Assembly (NCBI GenBank): GCA_947472765.1
Contig: CANJCM010000018.1
Location: 1 to 63,494, forward strand
Direction: 5' to 3'
DNA from: Opitutia bacterium
GTDB taxonomy: Bacteria; Verrucomicrobiota; Verrucomicrobiia; Opitutales; Opitutaceae
Length of the DNA stretch: 63,494 nt
Shown: positions 36,682-51,875 of the stretch, one piece after another
Position numbering within the stretch: the first letter of the stretch is position 1
How the letters are laid out: each line of letters opens with the position of its first letter
Translations under genes and position numbers: made by a program
Notes under the pieces: generated by a model
The model's database searches: none
Told to the model about the DNA's origin: nothing
Seen by the model: only the letters and a program-made list of their open reading frames with translations

Positions 36682-37335
36682 TCAGGCTTTCGCCGCTTTG
36701 GGCTGGCCCTTGATCGCGGTGCGAACGACGACATCGTCGCCGTTGGCGCCGGGAATCGCGCCCTTCACGAGAATGAGATTCTTGTCGGCAATGATCTTCA
36801 CAACGCGAAGGTTCTGGACCGTGCGAGCCTCACTGCCCATGTGGCCGGGCATGCGCTGATTCTTCCAGGAACGACCGGGCGTCTGGCGCATACCGATCGA
36901 ACCGATGCGGCGATGGAACATCGAGCCGTGCGCGGCAGGACCGCCACCCACGCGAAAGCGCTTAACGACACCCTGAAAGCTTTTACCTTTGGTAATGCCG
37001 CTCACATCGACGAGCTGGCCTTCGGAGAAGGCCGCAACCGTTACAACGTCGCCCACCTTGAGGGTCGGGGCGTCGGTCAGTCGGACCTCGCCAAGTACGC
37101 GCGGCGGATTCTCGAGTCCGGCCTTTTTCGCATGGCCCATCTCACCCGCGGCCGTGTTCTTCGCCTTCTTCTGCGCGAAGCCAATTTGCACAGCATTATA
37201 GCCGTCGGTGGCGACGGTCTTGACTTGGACCACAGCACAGGGTCCGGCTTCAACGACTGACACAGGGATCAAGACGTTTTGCGCGTCATAGATCTGCGTC
37301 ATGCCGATCTTCTTACCTAAAATTTCTGAGATCAT
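36682..37335 (-). CDS. rplC: 50S ribosomal protein L3
   Basis: The 217-residue L3 starts 50S assembly and reaches toward the peptidyl transferase centre. MISEILGKKIGMTQIYDAQN, FQGVVKRFRVGGGPAAHGS and RTPGRSWKNQ-like (RQTPGRSWKNQRMPGHMG) segments are typical. It follows rpsJ by 110 bases without a gene; that gap holds a small GTGCC-GGCAC stem-loop. Confidence 0.97.
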   Translation of the reverse strand: MISEILGKKIGMTQIYDAQNVLIPVSVVEAGPCAVVQVKTVATDGYNAVQIGFAQKKAKNTAAGEMGHAKKAGLENPPRVLGEVRLTDAPTLKVGDVVTVAAFSEGQLVDVSGITKGKSFQGVVKRFRVGGGPAAHGSMFHRRIGSIGMRQTPGRSWKNQRMPGHMGSEARTVQNLRVVKIIADKNLILVKGAIPGANGDDVVVRTAIKGQPKAAKA

Positions 37336-37445
37336 GGGCTAAGCGGTAGGTGGAGAGATTCCGTTTAAGGACCTACATTAGTGGAGGCCTAGAGGTGCCG
37401 CGAAGGCACGTGGGCAACTGCTAACGATGGATTTAAAAGTAAGTC

Positions 37446-37754
37446 TTAGACGTTGATGGTAATGTCGACGCCCGAAGGGAGGTTGAGCTTCTTGAGTTCG
37501 TCCACCGTCTGGGCGGTGGGCTCGATGATGTCGATCAGCCGCTTGTGCGTGCGCGTCTCGAACTGCTCCATGGACTTCTTGTCCACGTGCGGCGAGCGGT
37601 TGACCGAGAGTTTCTCGATCCGGGTCGGGAGTGGAATCGGGCCGGACACACGCGCACCTGAGCGCTTGGCGGTCTCGACGATATCCTGGGCCGACTGATC
37701 GATGACTCGATAGTCGAAGCCTTGGAGTTTAATGCGAATGCGTTGGCCTTTCAT
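37446..37754 (-). CDS. rpsJ: 30S ribosomal protein S10
   Basis: The 102-residue S10 (NusE) functions in the 30S head and in antitermination with Nus[41 protein letters not shown] and [20 protein letters not shown] are complete. It heads the S10 operon set but lies only 21 bases after fusA, so it is linked to the str genes here. Confidence 0.98.
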   Translation of the reverse strand: MKGQRIRIKLQGFDYRVIDQSAQDIVETAKRSGARVSGPIPLPTRIEKLSVNRSPHVDKKSMEQFETRTHKRLIDIIEPTAQTVDELKKLNLPSGVDITINV

Positions 37755-37775
37755 GGCGAAAAAAGAACGGGCGGT

Positions 37776-39971
37776 TTAGGTGCGGGCCGGACCCTTGGTG
37801 TTGCTCTCGACAATCTTCGTGAGCAGCGAATTCGGCACCTGTTCGAAGTGCGAGGGACTGATGGCAGCGGAGGCGCGGCCCTTGGAAAGTGAGCGAATAT
37901 CCGTGATGTAGCCGAAGAGCATCTCAAGCGGAACGCGCGAATCGATGATGCACGCGCCAGCCTTGTTCTCCATGCCGTTGATGGTACCGCGGCGGCGATT
38001 GATGTCGCCGATGAGATCACCCTGGTACTCTTCCGGCGTGGTGACTTCGACGCCCATGATGGGCTCAAGGAGAATCGGGTTCGCCTTCTTCATCGCGTCC
38101 TTGAACGCGAAGATGCCGGCCATCTTGAACGCCATTTCCGAGGAATCGACCTCATGGAACGACCCATCGAGGATCCGGATGATGACATCCACAACCGGGA
38201 AGCCCGCGACGATGCCATTGTTGGCACCCTCCAGAATTCCCTCGGTGGACGGCTTGATGAATTCCTTCGGAATCGATCCACCAACGGTCTCGTTGATGAC
38301 TTCGACGCCCTTGCCCTTTTCGTTCGGCTCGAGCTTGACGACGACGTGACCGTACTGGCCCTTGCCGCCAGACTGACGAATGAATTTGCCCTCACCGTCG
38401 GCTGACTTGAGGACGGTCTCACGATAAGCGATCTGCGGCTTGCCGGCGGTCGCTTCGACCTTGAACTCGCGCTTCATGCGATCGCGGATGATGTCGAGGT
38501 GTAGCTCGCCCATGCCGGCGAGAATCGTCTGGCCGGTGTCGGGATCGGTCTTGACGCGCAGGGTGGGATCCTCGGCCACGAGACGCTGGAGGGCCGTCCC
38601 CATCTTCTCCTGGTCGGCCTTCGAATTCGGTTCGATGGACATCGAGATAACCGGCTCCGGGAAGGACGGCGGTTCGAGACGGATATCAAAATCCTCATCA
38701 CAGAGCGTATCCCCGGTGATCACGTCCTTCACTCCGACGACGGCGCAGATGTCTCCGGCGTAGGCTTTGTCAATTTCTTCGCGTTCGATCGCCCGCATAA
38801 GCACCAAACGTGAAACGCGCTCTGTCCGACGGGTGCGGGGATTATAGACCGGGGTACCCTTGTTCAGGATACCGGTATAGACGCGCACGAAAACGAGGCG
38901 ACCGACAAACGGATCGTTCCAAAGCTTGAAGGCGAGCCCAGCCATCTTGGCCTTGTCGTCGACCACGGCCTCGACCGGCTTGCCGTCACTGTCCTGCCCT
39001 TGCATCGGCGGAACGTCGATCGGGCTCGGGAGGAAATTCACCACGCTATCCAGGAGGCGCTGGACACCTTTCTTCTTGAAAGCCGAACCAGGAATCACGC
39101 CAGTGAACTTTAGCGAAATCGTGGCCTTGCGGACTCCGAGCGTCAGTTCTTCCACCGAGATTTCCTCACCATTGAGATACTTGTCGGCAATGACGTCGTC
39201 GAAATCGCAGACGGCCTCGACCAACTTGTCGCGATACTCCTTGGCCTGCTCCTTCATGGAGTCGGGAATCTCAATTGTCACCGGCTTCATGCCGAGTGGG
39301 TCGTCCGGACTCTCGTCGAAGGAATAGGCGATGTTCTGCACCAGATCGACCAAACCGGAGAAGTTCTCCTCCTTGCCGATGGGCAGGAAAATAGGATGGG
39401 CGTTCGCCTTGAGCTTCTCGCGCATCTCCGAAACCGCGCGGAAGAAGTCGGCGCCGGTGCGATCCATCTTGTTGATGAAAGCCACGCGCGGAACCTTATA
39501 CTTGTTCGCCTGACGCCACACGGTCTCAGACTGAGGCTGCACCCCGGCAACCGCGCAGAACACAGCGACCGCTCCATCGAGCACGCGGAGTGAACGCTCA
39601 ACCTCGGCGGTGAAGTCGACGTGGCCAGGGGTATCGATGATATTGATCCGCTGCTTAATCCCCTTCCAAGGACCCCAAGAGGCATTCCAAGCACAGGAAA
39701 TGGCGGCTGCGGTAATCGTGATTCCACGCTCGCGCTCCTGCTCCATCCAATCGGTCACCGTCGTGCCTTCATGGACTTCGCCCATCTTGTGCACAGCACC
39801 GGAGTAAAAAAGAATCCGCTCGGTGGTCGTGGTCTTGCCGGCGTCAATATGCGCAGCAATGCCAATATTCCGAGTCCATTCCAGCGGGAACGGACGGTCT
39901 TTGGCGTTGACCGGGGAGACCTTGGCCTTGTCGGTAACGACAATAATCTTGGGAGCGTCGACAGCAGACAT
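37776..39971 (-). CDS. fusA: Elongation factor G
   Basis: The 731-residue translocase has all GTPase motifs (AHIDAGKTTTTERIL, DTPGHVDF, NKMDRTGADF) and domains II-V, including the decoding-site domain IV. The N-terminus has about 22 additional residues before RNIGIAAHIDAG. ATG 39971 (MSAVDAPKII) is used; a TTG two codons earlier is unlikely. It lies between rpsG and rpsJ. A second tuf gene, common after fusA, is absent. Confidence 0.97.
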   Translation of the reverse strand: MSAVDAPKIIVVTDKAKVSPVNAKDRPFPLEWTRNIGIAAHIDAGKTTTTERILFYSGAVHKMGEVHEGTTVTDWMEQERERGITITAAAISCAWNASWGPWKGIKQRINIIDTPGHVDFTAEVERSLRVLDGAVAVFCAVAGVQPQSETVWRQANKYKVPRVAFINKMDRTGADFFRAVSEMREKLKANAHPIFLPIGKEENFSGLVDLVQNIAYSFDESPDDPLGMKPVTIEIPDSMKEQAKEYRDKLVEAVCDFDDVIADKYLNGEEISVEELTLGVRKATISLKFTGVIPGSAFKKKGVQRLLDSVVNFLPSPIDVPPMQGQDSDGKPVEAVVDDKAKMAGLAFKLWNDPFVGRLVFVRVYTGILNKGTPVYNPRTRRTERVSRLVLMRAIEREEIDKAYAGDICAVVGVKDVITGDTLCDEDFDIRLEPPSFPEPVISMSIEPNSKADQEKMGTALQRLVAEDPTLRVKTDPDTGQTILAGMGELHLDIIRDRMKREFKVEATAGKPQIAYRETVLKSADGEGKFIRQSGGKGQYGHVVVKLEPNEKGKGVEVINETVGGSIPKEFIKPSTEGILEGANNGIVAGFPVVDVIIRILDGSFHEVDSSEMAFKMAGIFAFKDAMKKANPILLEPIMGVEVTTPEEYQGDLIGDINRRRGTINGMENKAGACIIDSRVPLEMLFGYITDIRSLSKGRASAAISPSHFEQVPNSLLTKIVESNTKGPART

Positions 39972-39991
39972 GAACAAATGGGCGGGACTGG

Positions 39992-40465
39992 TTACCAGCG
40001 GAGGTGGGCGAAGGCGCGATTAGCCTGCGCCATCTTGTGAGTGTCTTCCTTCTTCTTCACGACGGTGCCCGTATTGTTATACGCGTCGATAATCTCGGCG
40101 GCCAAAGCATCCTTCATCGGGATGCCCTTGCGACTGCCAGCGGCCGATACGATCCAGCGAAGGGCAAGCGACTCCTGCCGTTCGAACGAAATTTCCACCG
40201 GAACCTGATAGGTGGCGCCACCGACACGGCGGCTCTTCACCTCAAGCCGCGGGCGGGCGTTCTCGAGCGCGCCCAAGAGGAGATCAACCGGATCACCCTT
40301 CTCGAGCTTCTCGGAAACCTTTTCGAACGCACCGTAAACGATGCGCTGGGCAAGGTTCTTCTTGCCGCTCTTCATGATGACATTGACGAGATGAGCCACC
40401 AGCGGACTGCTGTAGCGGATATCCGGGAGGGCTTGGCGCTTCTCGGCGCGATGACGACGTGACAT
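39992..40465 (-). CDS. rpsG: 30S ribosomal protein S7
   Basis: The 157-residue S7 is a primary binder of the 16S 3' domain. [20 protein letters not shown] and [20 protein letters not shown] are typical, and the ending [13 protein letters not shown] is complete. It follows rpsL by 27 bases and precedes fusA by 20 bases, the normal str operon order. Confidence 0.98.
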   Translation of the reverse strand: MSRRHRAEKRQALPDIRYSSPLVAHLVNVIMKSGKKNLAQRIVYGAFEKVSEKLEKGDPVDLLLGALENARPRLEVKSRRVGGATYQVPVEISFERQESLALRWIVSAAGSRKGIPMKDALAAEIIDAYNNTGTVVKKKEDTHKMAQANRAFAHLRW

Positions 40466-40492
40466 GGCGAATGATCGATTAGGTCCGGATGT

Positions 40493-40873
40493 TTACTTGG
40501 CTGCCTTCGGGCGCTTGACGCCGTACTTCGAACGACTGCGGCGACGCTTCTCCACGCCGGTGGCATCGAGGGTGCCACGGACGATGTGATAACGAACGCC
40601 AGGCAAGTCCTTCACGCGGCCACCCCGTACAAGCACAATGGAATGCTCCTGAAGATTGTGCCCTTCATCGGGAATATAGGAAATCACTTCGTTGCCATTC
40701 GTCAGGCGCACCTTCGCCACTTTGCGGATGGCGGAGTTGGGCTTCTTGGGCGTACGGGTCATGACCTGCACACACACACCGCGGCGAAATGGGTTACCAT
40801 CAAGCGCGGGCGACTTGGACTTTGTGCGCACCTTGCGGCGGCCCTTGCGCACGAGTTGGTTAATGGTCGGCAT
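40493..40873 (-). CDS. rpsL: 30S ribosomal protein S12
   Basis: The 126-residue S12 controls decoding accuracy. [19 protein letters not shown] keeps both Lys of the streptomycin loop, and [16 protein letters not shown] keeps the second site, so the allele looks sensitive. It is the first gene of the str set, after the two terminators that follow rpoC. No Shine-Dalgarno sequence is apparent. Confidence 0.98.
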   Translation of the reverse strand: MPTINQLVRKGRRKVRTKSKSPALDGNPFRRGVCVQVMTRTPKKPNSAIRKVAKVRLTNGNEVISYIPDEGHNLQEHSIVLVRGGRVKDLPGVRYHIVRGTLDATGVEKRRRSRSKYGVKRPKAAK

Positions 40874-41217
40874 ACGAAGAAAGTGATTCGGCGAGACGTG
40901 AAATTAACGAAAAGAGGTGAACGCTACTTTGTGCCTAAAGCTCGGCAAGAACTTTCTGGCGAAAAGTAATCATGACTCGCAAAGCCGACGATTCCGACCG
41001 GCTGCGCGAATGAAAATTGTCACCAGCCGAAGGCCGGCAACGCAGGACACCAAGAGGAAAGAGGGTCGAGAGTTGGCGTTGAATGAGAGAACTCAAGCAG
41101 AATTCATCGAGCTTTGATAATCATCCGGCTGACTGCAGGGGAAGCAGTGCGCCCGGGGCTTTCGTCAGTCTCAATTAAATCCAAAGCCGCGACCGGCGTG
41201 ACGGCTCAGAAAATCTC

Positions 41218-41243
41218 AAAAAAAACGCCCGGTCAGAAGACCG
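41218..41243 (-). terminator. Second Rho-independent terminator after rpoC
   Basis: On the minus strand ACGCCCGGT pairs with ACCGGGCGT around a 6-base loop (41225-41243), followed by a run of eight T. It lies 175 bases past the rpoC stop and about 345 bases before rpsL. Confidence 0.9.
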
Positions 41244-41367
41244 GGCGTAAAAGCAGATGGAGCTAGGCTCTACATCCGTTTTTTGGCGGGAGGAATACAG
41301 AAAATGCTCACGCACCACGGCGATGACAAGGCGATTCTTCGGCGCGGAGGCTGCTCCCACGGGACAC

Positions 41368-41400
41368 AAAAAAGCCGCGGCACCGGGAAGGTACCGCGGC
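41368..41400 (-). terminator. First Rho-independent terminator after rpoC
   Basis: On the minus strand GCCGCGGTACC pairs with GGTGCCGCGGC (one mismatch) around a 5-base loop, followed by six T. It begins 17 bases after the rpoC stop. Confidence 0.9.
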
Positions 41401-41417
41401 TGAAATTGCGCTCTAAA

Positions 41418-45560
<4,143 letters not shown>

Positions 45561-45610
45561 TTGAAAGGTCTCCCTGTGGAATTTGAACGTGAAAGGACGC
45601 GGCCAGCGGG

Positions 45611-48600
45611 TCAGGAGCCGAAGCTCAGGGCGTCGCGTTTCTGGAGTTTGATATCCAATCCGAGGGACTGGATTTCCTTGATGAGGACGTTGAACGATTC
45701 CGGCGTGCCCGCCTGGAGCGTGTTGTCACCCTTGACGAGCGACTCGTAGATCTTGGTGCGACCCTGCACGTCGTCGGACTTGACGGTGAGCAGTTCCTGG
45801 AGCGTGTGCGCCGCGCCGTAGGCCTCGAGGGCCCAGACCTCCATCTCGCCGAAGCGCTGGCCACCATACTGCGCCTTGCCGCCCAGCGGTTGCTGGGTAA
45901 CGAGGGAGTACGGACCGACCGCGCGAGCGTGAATCTTGTGAGACACAAGATGGTTCAGCTTCATCATGTAGATGTAGCCGACGACGACCTCCTGGTCGAT
46001 CTTCTCGCCGGTGCGACCATCGTAGAGCGGGCTCTTACCCGAGGAGGGAAGTTCCGCGTCCTTGAGATACTGACGCACCTTCTTCTCGGGGATACCGTCG
46101 AAGACGGGAGTTGCCACCTTGATGCCGAGCTTTTTGCAGGCCCAGCCCAAATGCGTCTCAAGCACCTGCCCGACGTTCATGCGCGAAGGCACGCCGAGGG
46201 GGTTCAGACAGATTTCAACCGGGGTGCCGTCCGGCAGGAAAGGCATGTCTTCCTCCGGGACAATCTTGGCGACAACGCCCTTGTTACCGTGGCGGCCGGC
46301 CATCTTGTCACCGACCTCGAGCTTTTGCTTCGTGGCGATGTACACTTTGACCTGCTTGATAGCGCCATCCGCCGAACCTTCGCCGGCCTCGATGCTGCCG
46401 AGCTTGCGCTCGCGGTCACCCTCGAGCTCGTCGAACTTCGTCTGGTAAGAGCCAATGATCTCCATGATCTTGATTCGGACCGGCGACGGATCGATTTGGA
46501 CGTGCTTCGAAACCGCAGCCAGCTTGCGCAGGAGCGTCTTGGTAATCTTCCGATTCGCCGGGATGATGATTTCACCGGTCTCGCCGTTGATAACGTCGAG
46601 CGGGATTTTTTCGCCGAGGAGGATGTTGGAGAGCGCCTCGGTGAGGCCCTCGCGCAACTTGTCCATCTGCGTCTTGTATTCCTCCTGAATCTGCTTCGCC
46701 TGGCGGCGACGATCCGACGGAGACAGTTTCTCCTCCTGATTGTCGATCCGGGACGAAACCTTCACGTCCATGATGATGCCGGTGACGCCGGACGGGACGA
46801 TGAGTGAGGTGTCCTTCACGTCCGCGGCCTTTTCGCCGAAGATGGCTCGCAGCAGCTTTTCTTCCGGCGCGAGTTCGGTTTCGGACTTCGGAGTGATCTT
46901 TCCGACAAGGATGTCGCCCGGCTTCACCTCGGCGCCGATGCGGATCACGCCATTGTGGTCGAGGTTCTTGAGGGCTTCTTCACCGACGTTCGGAATATCC
47001 CGCGTGATCTCTTCCGGCCCGAGCTTGGTGTCGCGTGCGGTGACCTCGAATTCCTGGATGTGGATCGAGGTGAAGATGTCTTCGCGGAGAACCTTCTCGG
47101 AGATCAGGATGGCATCTTCGAAGTTGTAGCCGTTCCACGGCATGAACGCGACGAGCACGTTCCGGCCGAGCGCCATTTCACCCTGATCGGTGGAAGGACC
47201 ATCGGCGATGATTTGACCGGCCTTGATCTTCTGCCCGAGCTTGACGATCGGCTTCTGGTTGAAGCAGGTGCCCGCGTTCGAACGCATGAACTTCCGCAGT
47301 TCGTACACGTAAGTGCCGTTCTTCGGATCGTTCTTTAGGTTGCGCGGCAGTTCGCCGTCCTTGGAGATGACAATCCGCTTCGCGTCGACCGAGGCGACGA
47401 CGCCTGCGGCTTCCGCGACAACGACGATCTTGGAATCGCGCGCGACGCGCTCTTCGATGCCGGTGCCCACGAACGGAGACTCGGCCTGCAGCAGCGGCAC
47501 GCCCTGGCGTTGCATGTTGGCGCCCATGAGCGCGCGATTGGCATCGTCGTGCTCGAGGAACGGAATCATTCCGGCCGCGATCGAGATGACCTGCTTCGGG
47601 GAGACATCCATCAGGTGGACCTCCCCTGCCGGCACTTCGAGGAAGTTACCGTCCTGACGGACGGTCACCTTGCCGACGAAATGATTCTTGTCGTCGATCT
47701 CGGCGTTCGCTTGCGCGATGACCTTGCCCTCTTCCTGGTCGGCCGTGAGATACTCGATCTTGTCGGTAACGCGACCGTCCTTGGCCAGGCGATACGGCGT
47801 TTCGATGAAGCCGAATTCGTTGACGCGGGCGTAGGTGGAAAGGGAGTTGATCAGACCGATGTTCGGACCTTCGGGCGTTTCAATCGGGCAAATGCGGCCA
47901 TAGTGCGACGGATGAACGTCGCGAACTTCGAAGCCGGCACGTTCGCGATTCAGACCACCCGGCCCAAGCGCGGACAGGCGGCGCTTGTGCGTCACCTCGG
48001 CGAGGGGGTTGATCTGATCCATGAACTGCGAGAGCTGGCTGCGCGCGAAGAAGTCGCGGATCACCGTGGTCAGGGCCTTCGGATTGATCAGCTTCTGCGG
48101 CGTGATGGAATCGACGCTCTGGTCGTACATCGTCATGCGCTCACGCACGAGACGTTCGGTGCGGCTCAGGCCGACCCGACACTGATTCGCGAGCAACTCG
48201 CCGACGGTGCGGACGCGGCGGCTGCCGAGATGGTCGATGTCATCGACCACGCCCACGCCGCGCTTGAGCCGGACGAGATACTTGGTGGCCGCGACGATGT
48301 CGGCGCTTTCAAGAATGCGCTGCTCGAGTTCAGCCTTGAGGCCGAGCTTCTGGTTGACCTTGTAACGGCCCACGCGGCCGAGGTCGTAGCGCTTGGGATC
48401 GAAGAACAGCCGCTTGAGCAGGGCCTTCGCGTTGGCGGTGGTCGGCGGCTCGCCCGGACGCAGGCGCTTGTAGATTTCCTTGAGCGCCTCTTCCTCGTTG
48501 CGCGTCGGGTCCTTCTTCAGTGCACGGATGAGTGCGCCTTCATCGATTGAAGTGTCGATCACGCGAAGGGTGGTGATCTCGTGCTTCTCGAACGTGCGGA

Positions 48601-49390
48601 CGATGGCCTTGGTCAACGGCTCAAAGGCGCGGGCGAGAACGACACCCTTCTGGGCGTCGATCGCATCCTCGACCAGTACCAGCGTGGAGACGTTCTCCAT
48701 GTCGAGGGCCTTGGAAACCTTCAGCTCCTTAATCTCGTAGAAAAGATTCAGGAGGTCGATGTCGCTCGAGTAACCGATCGCGCGAAGCATCGTCGTGATC
48801 AGGAACTTCCGGCGACGGCGACGGCGGTCGAGATAAACGTAAAGGAGGTCGTTGTTATCGAACTGGACCTCGAGCCAAGTGCCGCGATCCGGGATGATAC
48901 GGAAAGAATGCAGTGGCTTGCCGTTCGGGTGCATCGTCACTTCGAACGCGATGCCGGGCGAACGATGGAGCTGCGAGACGACGACGCGCTCTGCGCCGTT
49001 GATGATGAACGAGCCGCGCTCGGTCACCATTGGAATCTCACCCATGTAGATGTCCTCGTCCTTGATGAAGTCCTCTTCACGAAGGCGAAGCTTCACATAG
49101 AGCGGAACGGAATAGGTGATGCCTTCACGAAGGCACTCGAGTTCCGTGTTCTTCGGATCACCGAGGTTATACGAAACATACTCGAGCGTCAGCCGCTCGT
49201 CGTAGGAAAGGATGGGGAAGACCTCACGGAAGACCGCCTCGAGACCCTGCGGCTTGCGCTGCTTTTCGGGCACGCCCTTTTGCAGGAAGTCCAGATAAGA
49301 CGTGATTTGAATCTCGATGAGATTCGGCGGCTGGATGACTTCGCGGAGTTTGCCGAAGTTGATGCGTTCAGGATGATTGCGGTCGGCCAT
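45611..49390 (-). CDS. rpoB: RNA polymerase subunit beta
   Basis: The 1259-residue subunit has all conserved regions, such as [35 protein letters not shown] and the C-terminal [20 protein letters not shown]. The rifampicin region reads [20 protein letters not shown], with the main contact residues in their sensitive form. It is preceded by AGGGG eight bases before the ATG and by a stem-loop in the rplL gap. It has no large lineage-specific insertion compared with the basic form. Confidence 0.98.
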   Translation of the reverse strand: MADRNHPERINFGKLREVIQPPNLIEIQITSYLDFLQKGVPEKQRKPQGLEAVFREVFPILSYDERLTLEYVSYNLGDPKNTELECLREGITYSVPLYVKLRLREEDFIKDEDIYMGEIPMVTERGSFIINGAERVVVSQLHRSPGIAFEVTMHPNGKPLHSFRIIPDRGTWLEVQFDNNDLLYVYLDRRRRRRKFLITTMLRAIGYSSDIDLLNLFYEIKELKVSKALDMENVSTLVLVEDAIDAQKGVVLARAFEPLTKAIVRTFEKHEITTLRVIDTSIDEGALIRALKKDPTRNEEEALKEIYKRLRPGEPPTTANAKALLKRLFFDPKRYDLGRVGRYKVNQKLGLKAELEQRILESADIVAATKYLVRLKRGVGVVDDIDHLGSRRVRTVGELLANQCRVGLSRTERLVRERMTMYDQSVDSITPQKLINPKALTTVIRDFFARSQLSQFMDQINPLAEVTHKRRLSALGPGGLNRERAGFEVRDVHPSHYGRICPIETPEGPNIGLINSLSTYARVNEFGFIETPYRLAKDGRVTDKIEYLTADQEEGKVIAQANAEIDDKNHFVGKVTVRQDGNFLEVPAGEVHLMDVSPKQVISIAAGMIPFLEHDDANRALMGANMQRQGVPLLQAESPFVGTGIEERVARDSKIVVVAEAAGVVASVDAKRIVISKDGELPRNLKNDPKNGTYVYELRKFMRSNAGTCFNQKPIVKLGQKIKAGQIIADGPSTDQGEMALGRNVLVAFMPWNGYNFEDAILISEKVLREDIFTSIHIQEFEVTARDTKLGPEEITRDIPNVGEEALKNLDHNGVIRIGAEVKPGDILVGKITPKSETELAPEEKLLRAIFGEKAADVKDTSLIVPSGVTGIIMDVKVSSRIDNQEEKLSPSDRRRQAKQIQEEYKTQMDKLREGLTEALSNILLGEKIPLDVINGETGEIIIPANRKITKTLLRKLAAVSKHVQIDPSPVRIKIMEIIGSYQTKFDELEGDRERKLGSIEAGEGSADGAIKQVKVYIATKQKLEVGDKMAGRHGNKGVVAKIVPEEDMPFLPDGTPVEICLNPLGVPSRMNVGQVLETHLGWACKKLGIKVATPVFDGIPEKKVRQYLKDAELPSSGKSPLYDGRTGEKIDQEVVVGYIYMMKLNHLVSHKIHARAVGPYSLVTQQPLGGKAQYGGQRFGEMEVWALEAYGAAHTLQELLTVKSDDVQGRTKIYESLVKGDNTLQAGTPESFNVLIKEIQSLGLDIKLQKRDALSFGS

Positions 49391-49493
49391 GAGAGTATCC
49401 CCTAGAGATTACGAAACAGAAAAACAGACGGGCGCGCCGCGGATCAGCGCGCGCAGCGGACAAAGAACAGAGCCACGGAGGGCGAAAAGGCAA

Positions 49494-49525
49494 AGGACAG
49501 GCCGTGCAGTGGCGCGGCCTGTCCT
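49494..49525 (-). terminator. Stem-loop in the rplL-rpoB gap (possible attenuator)
   Basis: AGGACAGGCCG (49494-49504) and CGGCCTGTCCT (49515-49525) form a perfect 11-bp stem with a 10-base loop. On the minus strand it is followed by TTTGCCTTTT, a weak T-rich tract. A partial terminator between rplL and rpoB is known in other bacteria and lowers polymerase gene output; that role is inferred here. Confidence 0.65.
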
Positions 49526-49573
49526 GAAGACTGCGGAATTTGTGCGAACGGAGTCGCCAAGCGGTGCAGACGC

Positions 49574-49957
49574 TTACTTCAGCTCGACCTTGGCGCCAGC
49601 GGCCTCGAGCTTCTTCTTGATGTCCTCGGCCTCGGCCTTGGGCGCGTTTTCCTTGACGGGCTTCGGCGCACCTTCGACGAGATCCTTGGCTTCCTTGAGG
49701 CCCAGACCGGTGATGGCGCGGACTTCCTTGATGACGCCAATCTTGTTCGCGCCAGCCTCCTTGAGGATGACGGAGAACTCGGTCTGTGCCTCGGCGGCCG
49801 GGGCGGCGGCACCACCACCACCCGCGGGAGCGGCGGCAGCGGCAGCGGCGGCGGATACGCCCCACTTGCCTTCGAGGTCTTTAACCAGCGCGGCGAGTTC
49901 GATGACCGACTGGCCGGAGAGCCACTCGATGACTTGATCTTTGGTAACGTTGCTCAT
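49574..49957 (-). CDS. rplL: 50S ribosomal protein L7/L12
   Basis: The 127-residue stalk protein has the dimerising N-terminus, a flexible Ala/Gly hinge ([20 protein letters not shown]) and the factor-binding C-terminal domain ([20 protein letters not shown] and [11 protein letters not shown]). AGGAG lies eight bases before the ATG. It follows rplJ by 148 bases. Confidence 0.98.
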   Translation of the reverse strand: MSNVTKDQVIEWLSGQSVIELAALVKDLEGKWGVSAAAAAAAAPAGGGGAAAPAAEAQTEFSVILKEAGANKIGVIKEVRAITGLGLKEAKDLVEGAPKPVKENAPKAEAEDIKKKLEAAGAKVELK

Positions 49958-50105
49958 GTTGATTTCTCCTGGGGTCGGTTAGCGGTTTCGAAAGATGAAA
50001 CGCGTTTAAGAGACGTATCCCCTAGCCTGCCCCCTTGGATTTCTGGGATCCCGACCGGCCGCGAGAAATTCGCGGGCGATCGAAAATGGTTTAAAATTGA
50101 AAGGA

Positions 50106-50603
50106 TTACGCGGCGGGAGCAGCGGGCTGCTCCTTCTTGACCTTGGCATCGAGCACGCGGACAAAGGCCGCGGCGTTGCTGGTGAGCAAACCCAGGAACT
50201 GGGAGCGAAGTGACTCGAACGGAGGCAAAGCAGCGATCTTAGCGAGGTCGGCCGCGCTGATCAGCTTGCGGTCCATGACCCCGACCTTGATTTCGAGCTT
50301 TTGCTTATCGTCGAAGAACTTCTTCAGCACCTTGGCGACGCCGGCAGAGTTCTTGCCTCCAACGATGACGGCGGTCGGGCCGCTGAGAGCGGACTCGAAC
50401 TCCGGCAGGCCCAACGCCTTCGCGGCCACGCGCAAAGAGCTGTTCTTGACGACGTGAAATTCGGCTTTCTCGACGGCGAGGCGCTTGCGCAGCTCGGCCG
50501 TGTCCTCGACGGTCACCTTCGAGAAATTCGCAAGGATGACGTAGTCGGACTTCTTGAGGTGCGTCTCGACTTCGGAGATCAGGTATTGTTTTTCGGCTCT
50601 CAT
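50106..50603 (-). CDS. rplJ: 50S ribosomal protein L10
   Basis: The 165-residue L10 anchors L7/L12 dimers to the 50S stalk. MRAEKQYLISEVETHLKKSD, the RKRLAVEKAEFHVVKNSSL stretch and the C-terminal L12-binding helix (SNAAAFVRVLDAKVKKEQPA) are present. AGGA stands before the ATG. It follows rplA by ten bases. Confidence 0.97.
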   Translation of the reverse strand: MRAEKQYLISEVETHLKKSDYVILANFSKVTVEDTAELRKRLAVEKAEFHVVKNSSLRVAAKALGLPEFESALSGPTAVIVGGKNSAGVAKVLKKFFDDKQKLEIKVGVMDRKLISAADLAKIAALPPFESLRSQFLGLLTSNAAAFVRVLDAKVKKEQPAAPAA

Positions 50604-50613
50604 GTCGGATTCC

Positions 50614-51312
50614 TCAGTATTTGCTGAATTCGGTGGCGGCGACCTTGACGCTCGGGCTCATGCTCGAGGAGATGGTGACGCTCTTGATGAACTGACCGCC
50701 CTTGAAGGTGTTTGGCTTCGCCTTGCCGACAGCCTCGAGAACGGACTGAACGTTTTCGAGAATCTGCGCGGTGGTGAAAGAGCGCTTGCCAACGCCGACG
50801 CCAATGTTGGCCGTCTTGTCCATTTTGAATTCCACGCGGCCTGCCTTCACGGCCTTGATACCAGCGGGAATGTCGTCGGTGACGGTGCCCGACTTCGGGT
50901 TGGGCATCAGGCCCTTCGGACCAAGCACACGAGCCAAAGTACGGACGGTTTTCATGGCTTCGGTCGTCGCGATCGCGACATCGAAGTCGAGCCAACCCTC
51001 ATTGATCTTCGCCATGATATCCTGCAGACCGGCATGGTCGGCGCCGGCAGCGAGGGCCTTCTGCGGATCATCCGTGAAGACTACGACGCGCACCTTCTTG
51101 CCGGAGCCATTGGGCAACGGCGTGGTTCCACGCACATTCTGCTCGCCTGACGTGGCGTCGACGCCGAGCCGGAAAGAGAGTTCGACAGTCTCGTCGAATT
51201 TCGTCTTCGGAAATTTCGTGAGGATCTCCACCGCTTCCGCGAGTGGATACTCCTTGGTGAGGTCGGCGACCTTGATGGCGCTGACGTAGCGTTTGCTGTG
51301 CTTTTTTGGCAT
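50614..51312 (-). CDS. rplA: 50S ribosomal protein L1
   Basis: The 232-residue L1 forms the mobile stalk beside the E site. MPKKHSKRYVSAIKVADLTK, the GPKGLMPNPKSGTVTDDI signature and the SVTISSSMSPSVKV end are complete. AAGGAG lies seven bases before the ATG. In other bacteria L1 represses the rplK-rplA unit by binding its leader. Confidence 0.98.
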   Translation of the reverse strand: MPKKHSKRYVSAIKVADLTKEYPLAEAVEILTKFPKTKFDETVELSFRLGVDATSGEQNVRGTTPLPNGSGKKVRVVVFTDDPQKALAAGADHAGLQDIMAKINEGWLDFDVAIATTEAMKTVRTLARVLGPKGLMPNPKSGTVTDDIPAGIKAVKAGRVEFKMDKTANIGVGVGKRSFTTAQILENVQSVLEAVGKAKPNTFKGGQFIKSVTISSSMSPSVKVAATEFSKY

Positions 51313-51381
51313 GGATGACTCCTTGCGGTGCGAACGTCCCGGTGGGGACTCCCGCGGTGAGTGTTGTTTTACGGACTAAAT

Positions 51382-51807
51382 TCAGTCGACGACTTCGATG
51401 CCCATGTTGCGGGCCGTGCCGGCGATGACCTTGATTCCGGCCTCGGGATCCTTGGCGTTCAGGTCAGCCTTCTTGATGTTATAGATCTCAAGGAGCTGCT
51501 TCTTGGTGACCTTGCCCACCTTGTCCTGGTTGGGCTTGCCAGAACCGCTGGCGATATTGGCGGCCTTCTTGAGGAGGACCGACGCCGGCGGCGACTTGAG
51601 AATAAAGGTGAAGCTCTTGTCGCTGAACACCGTGATCACAACCGGGAGAATCATCCCGTTCTGGTCCTTGGTGCGCGCGTTGAACTCCTTACAAAACGCC
51701 ATGATGTTGACGCCTTGCGCGCCAAGCGCGGGACCAACCGGGGGCGCGGGGTTCGCGGCGCCGGCGGGCAACTGGAGTCGGATGTAGCCTTGGATCTTCT
51801 TAGCCAT
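51382..51807 (-). CDS. rplK: 50S ribosomal protein L11
   Basis: The 141-residue L11 works at the GTPase-associated centre and in stringent response. [20 protein letters not shown] (Pro-rich switch) and the C-terminal rRNA-binding domain ([20 protein letters not shown] then [11 protein letters not shown]) are typical. It lies 68 bases after nusG. Confidence 0.98.
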   Translation of the reverse strand: MAKKIQGYIRLQLPAGAANPAPPVGPALGAQGVNIMAFCKEFNARTKDQNGMILPVVITVFSDKSFTFILKSPPASVLLKKAANIASGSGKPNQDKVGKVTKKQLLEIYNIKKADLNAKDPEAGIKVIAGTARNMGIEVVD

Positions 51808-51875
51808 GAGAGCGGAGGTGGCGGGTGTTTATCTTGTCGTTAATGAAATGTCGGCGGTGACAAAGAGGCGTCGGC

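Larger units (their letters stand above)
40874..41417. other. rpoC-rpsL intergenic region
   Basis: This 544-base gap holds no credible gene. From the rpoC side (right to left) it contains a terminator (41368-41400), 124 bases of unassigned sequence, a second terminator (41218-41243), and about 340 bases that must carry the promoter and leader of the str genes. I found no convincing -35/-10 pair or known leader fold. Confidence 0.7.

Noticed and set aside
50604-50613. L10 or L1 autoregulatory leaders in the rplK-rplL region
   Set aside because: Expected by analogy, but I could not recognise the binding-site folds in the available gaps.
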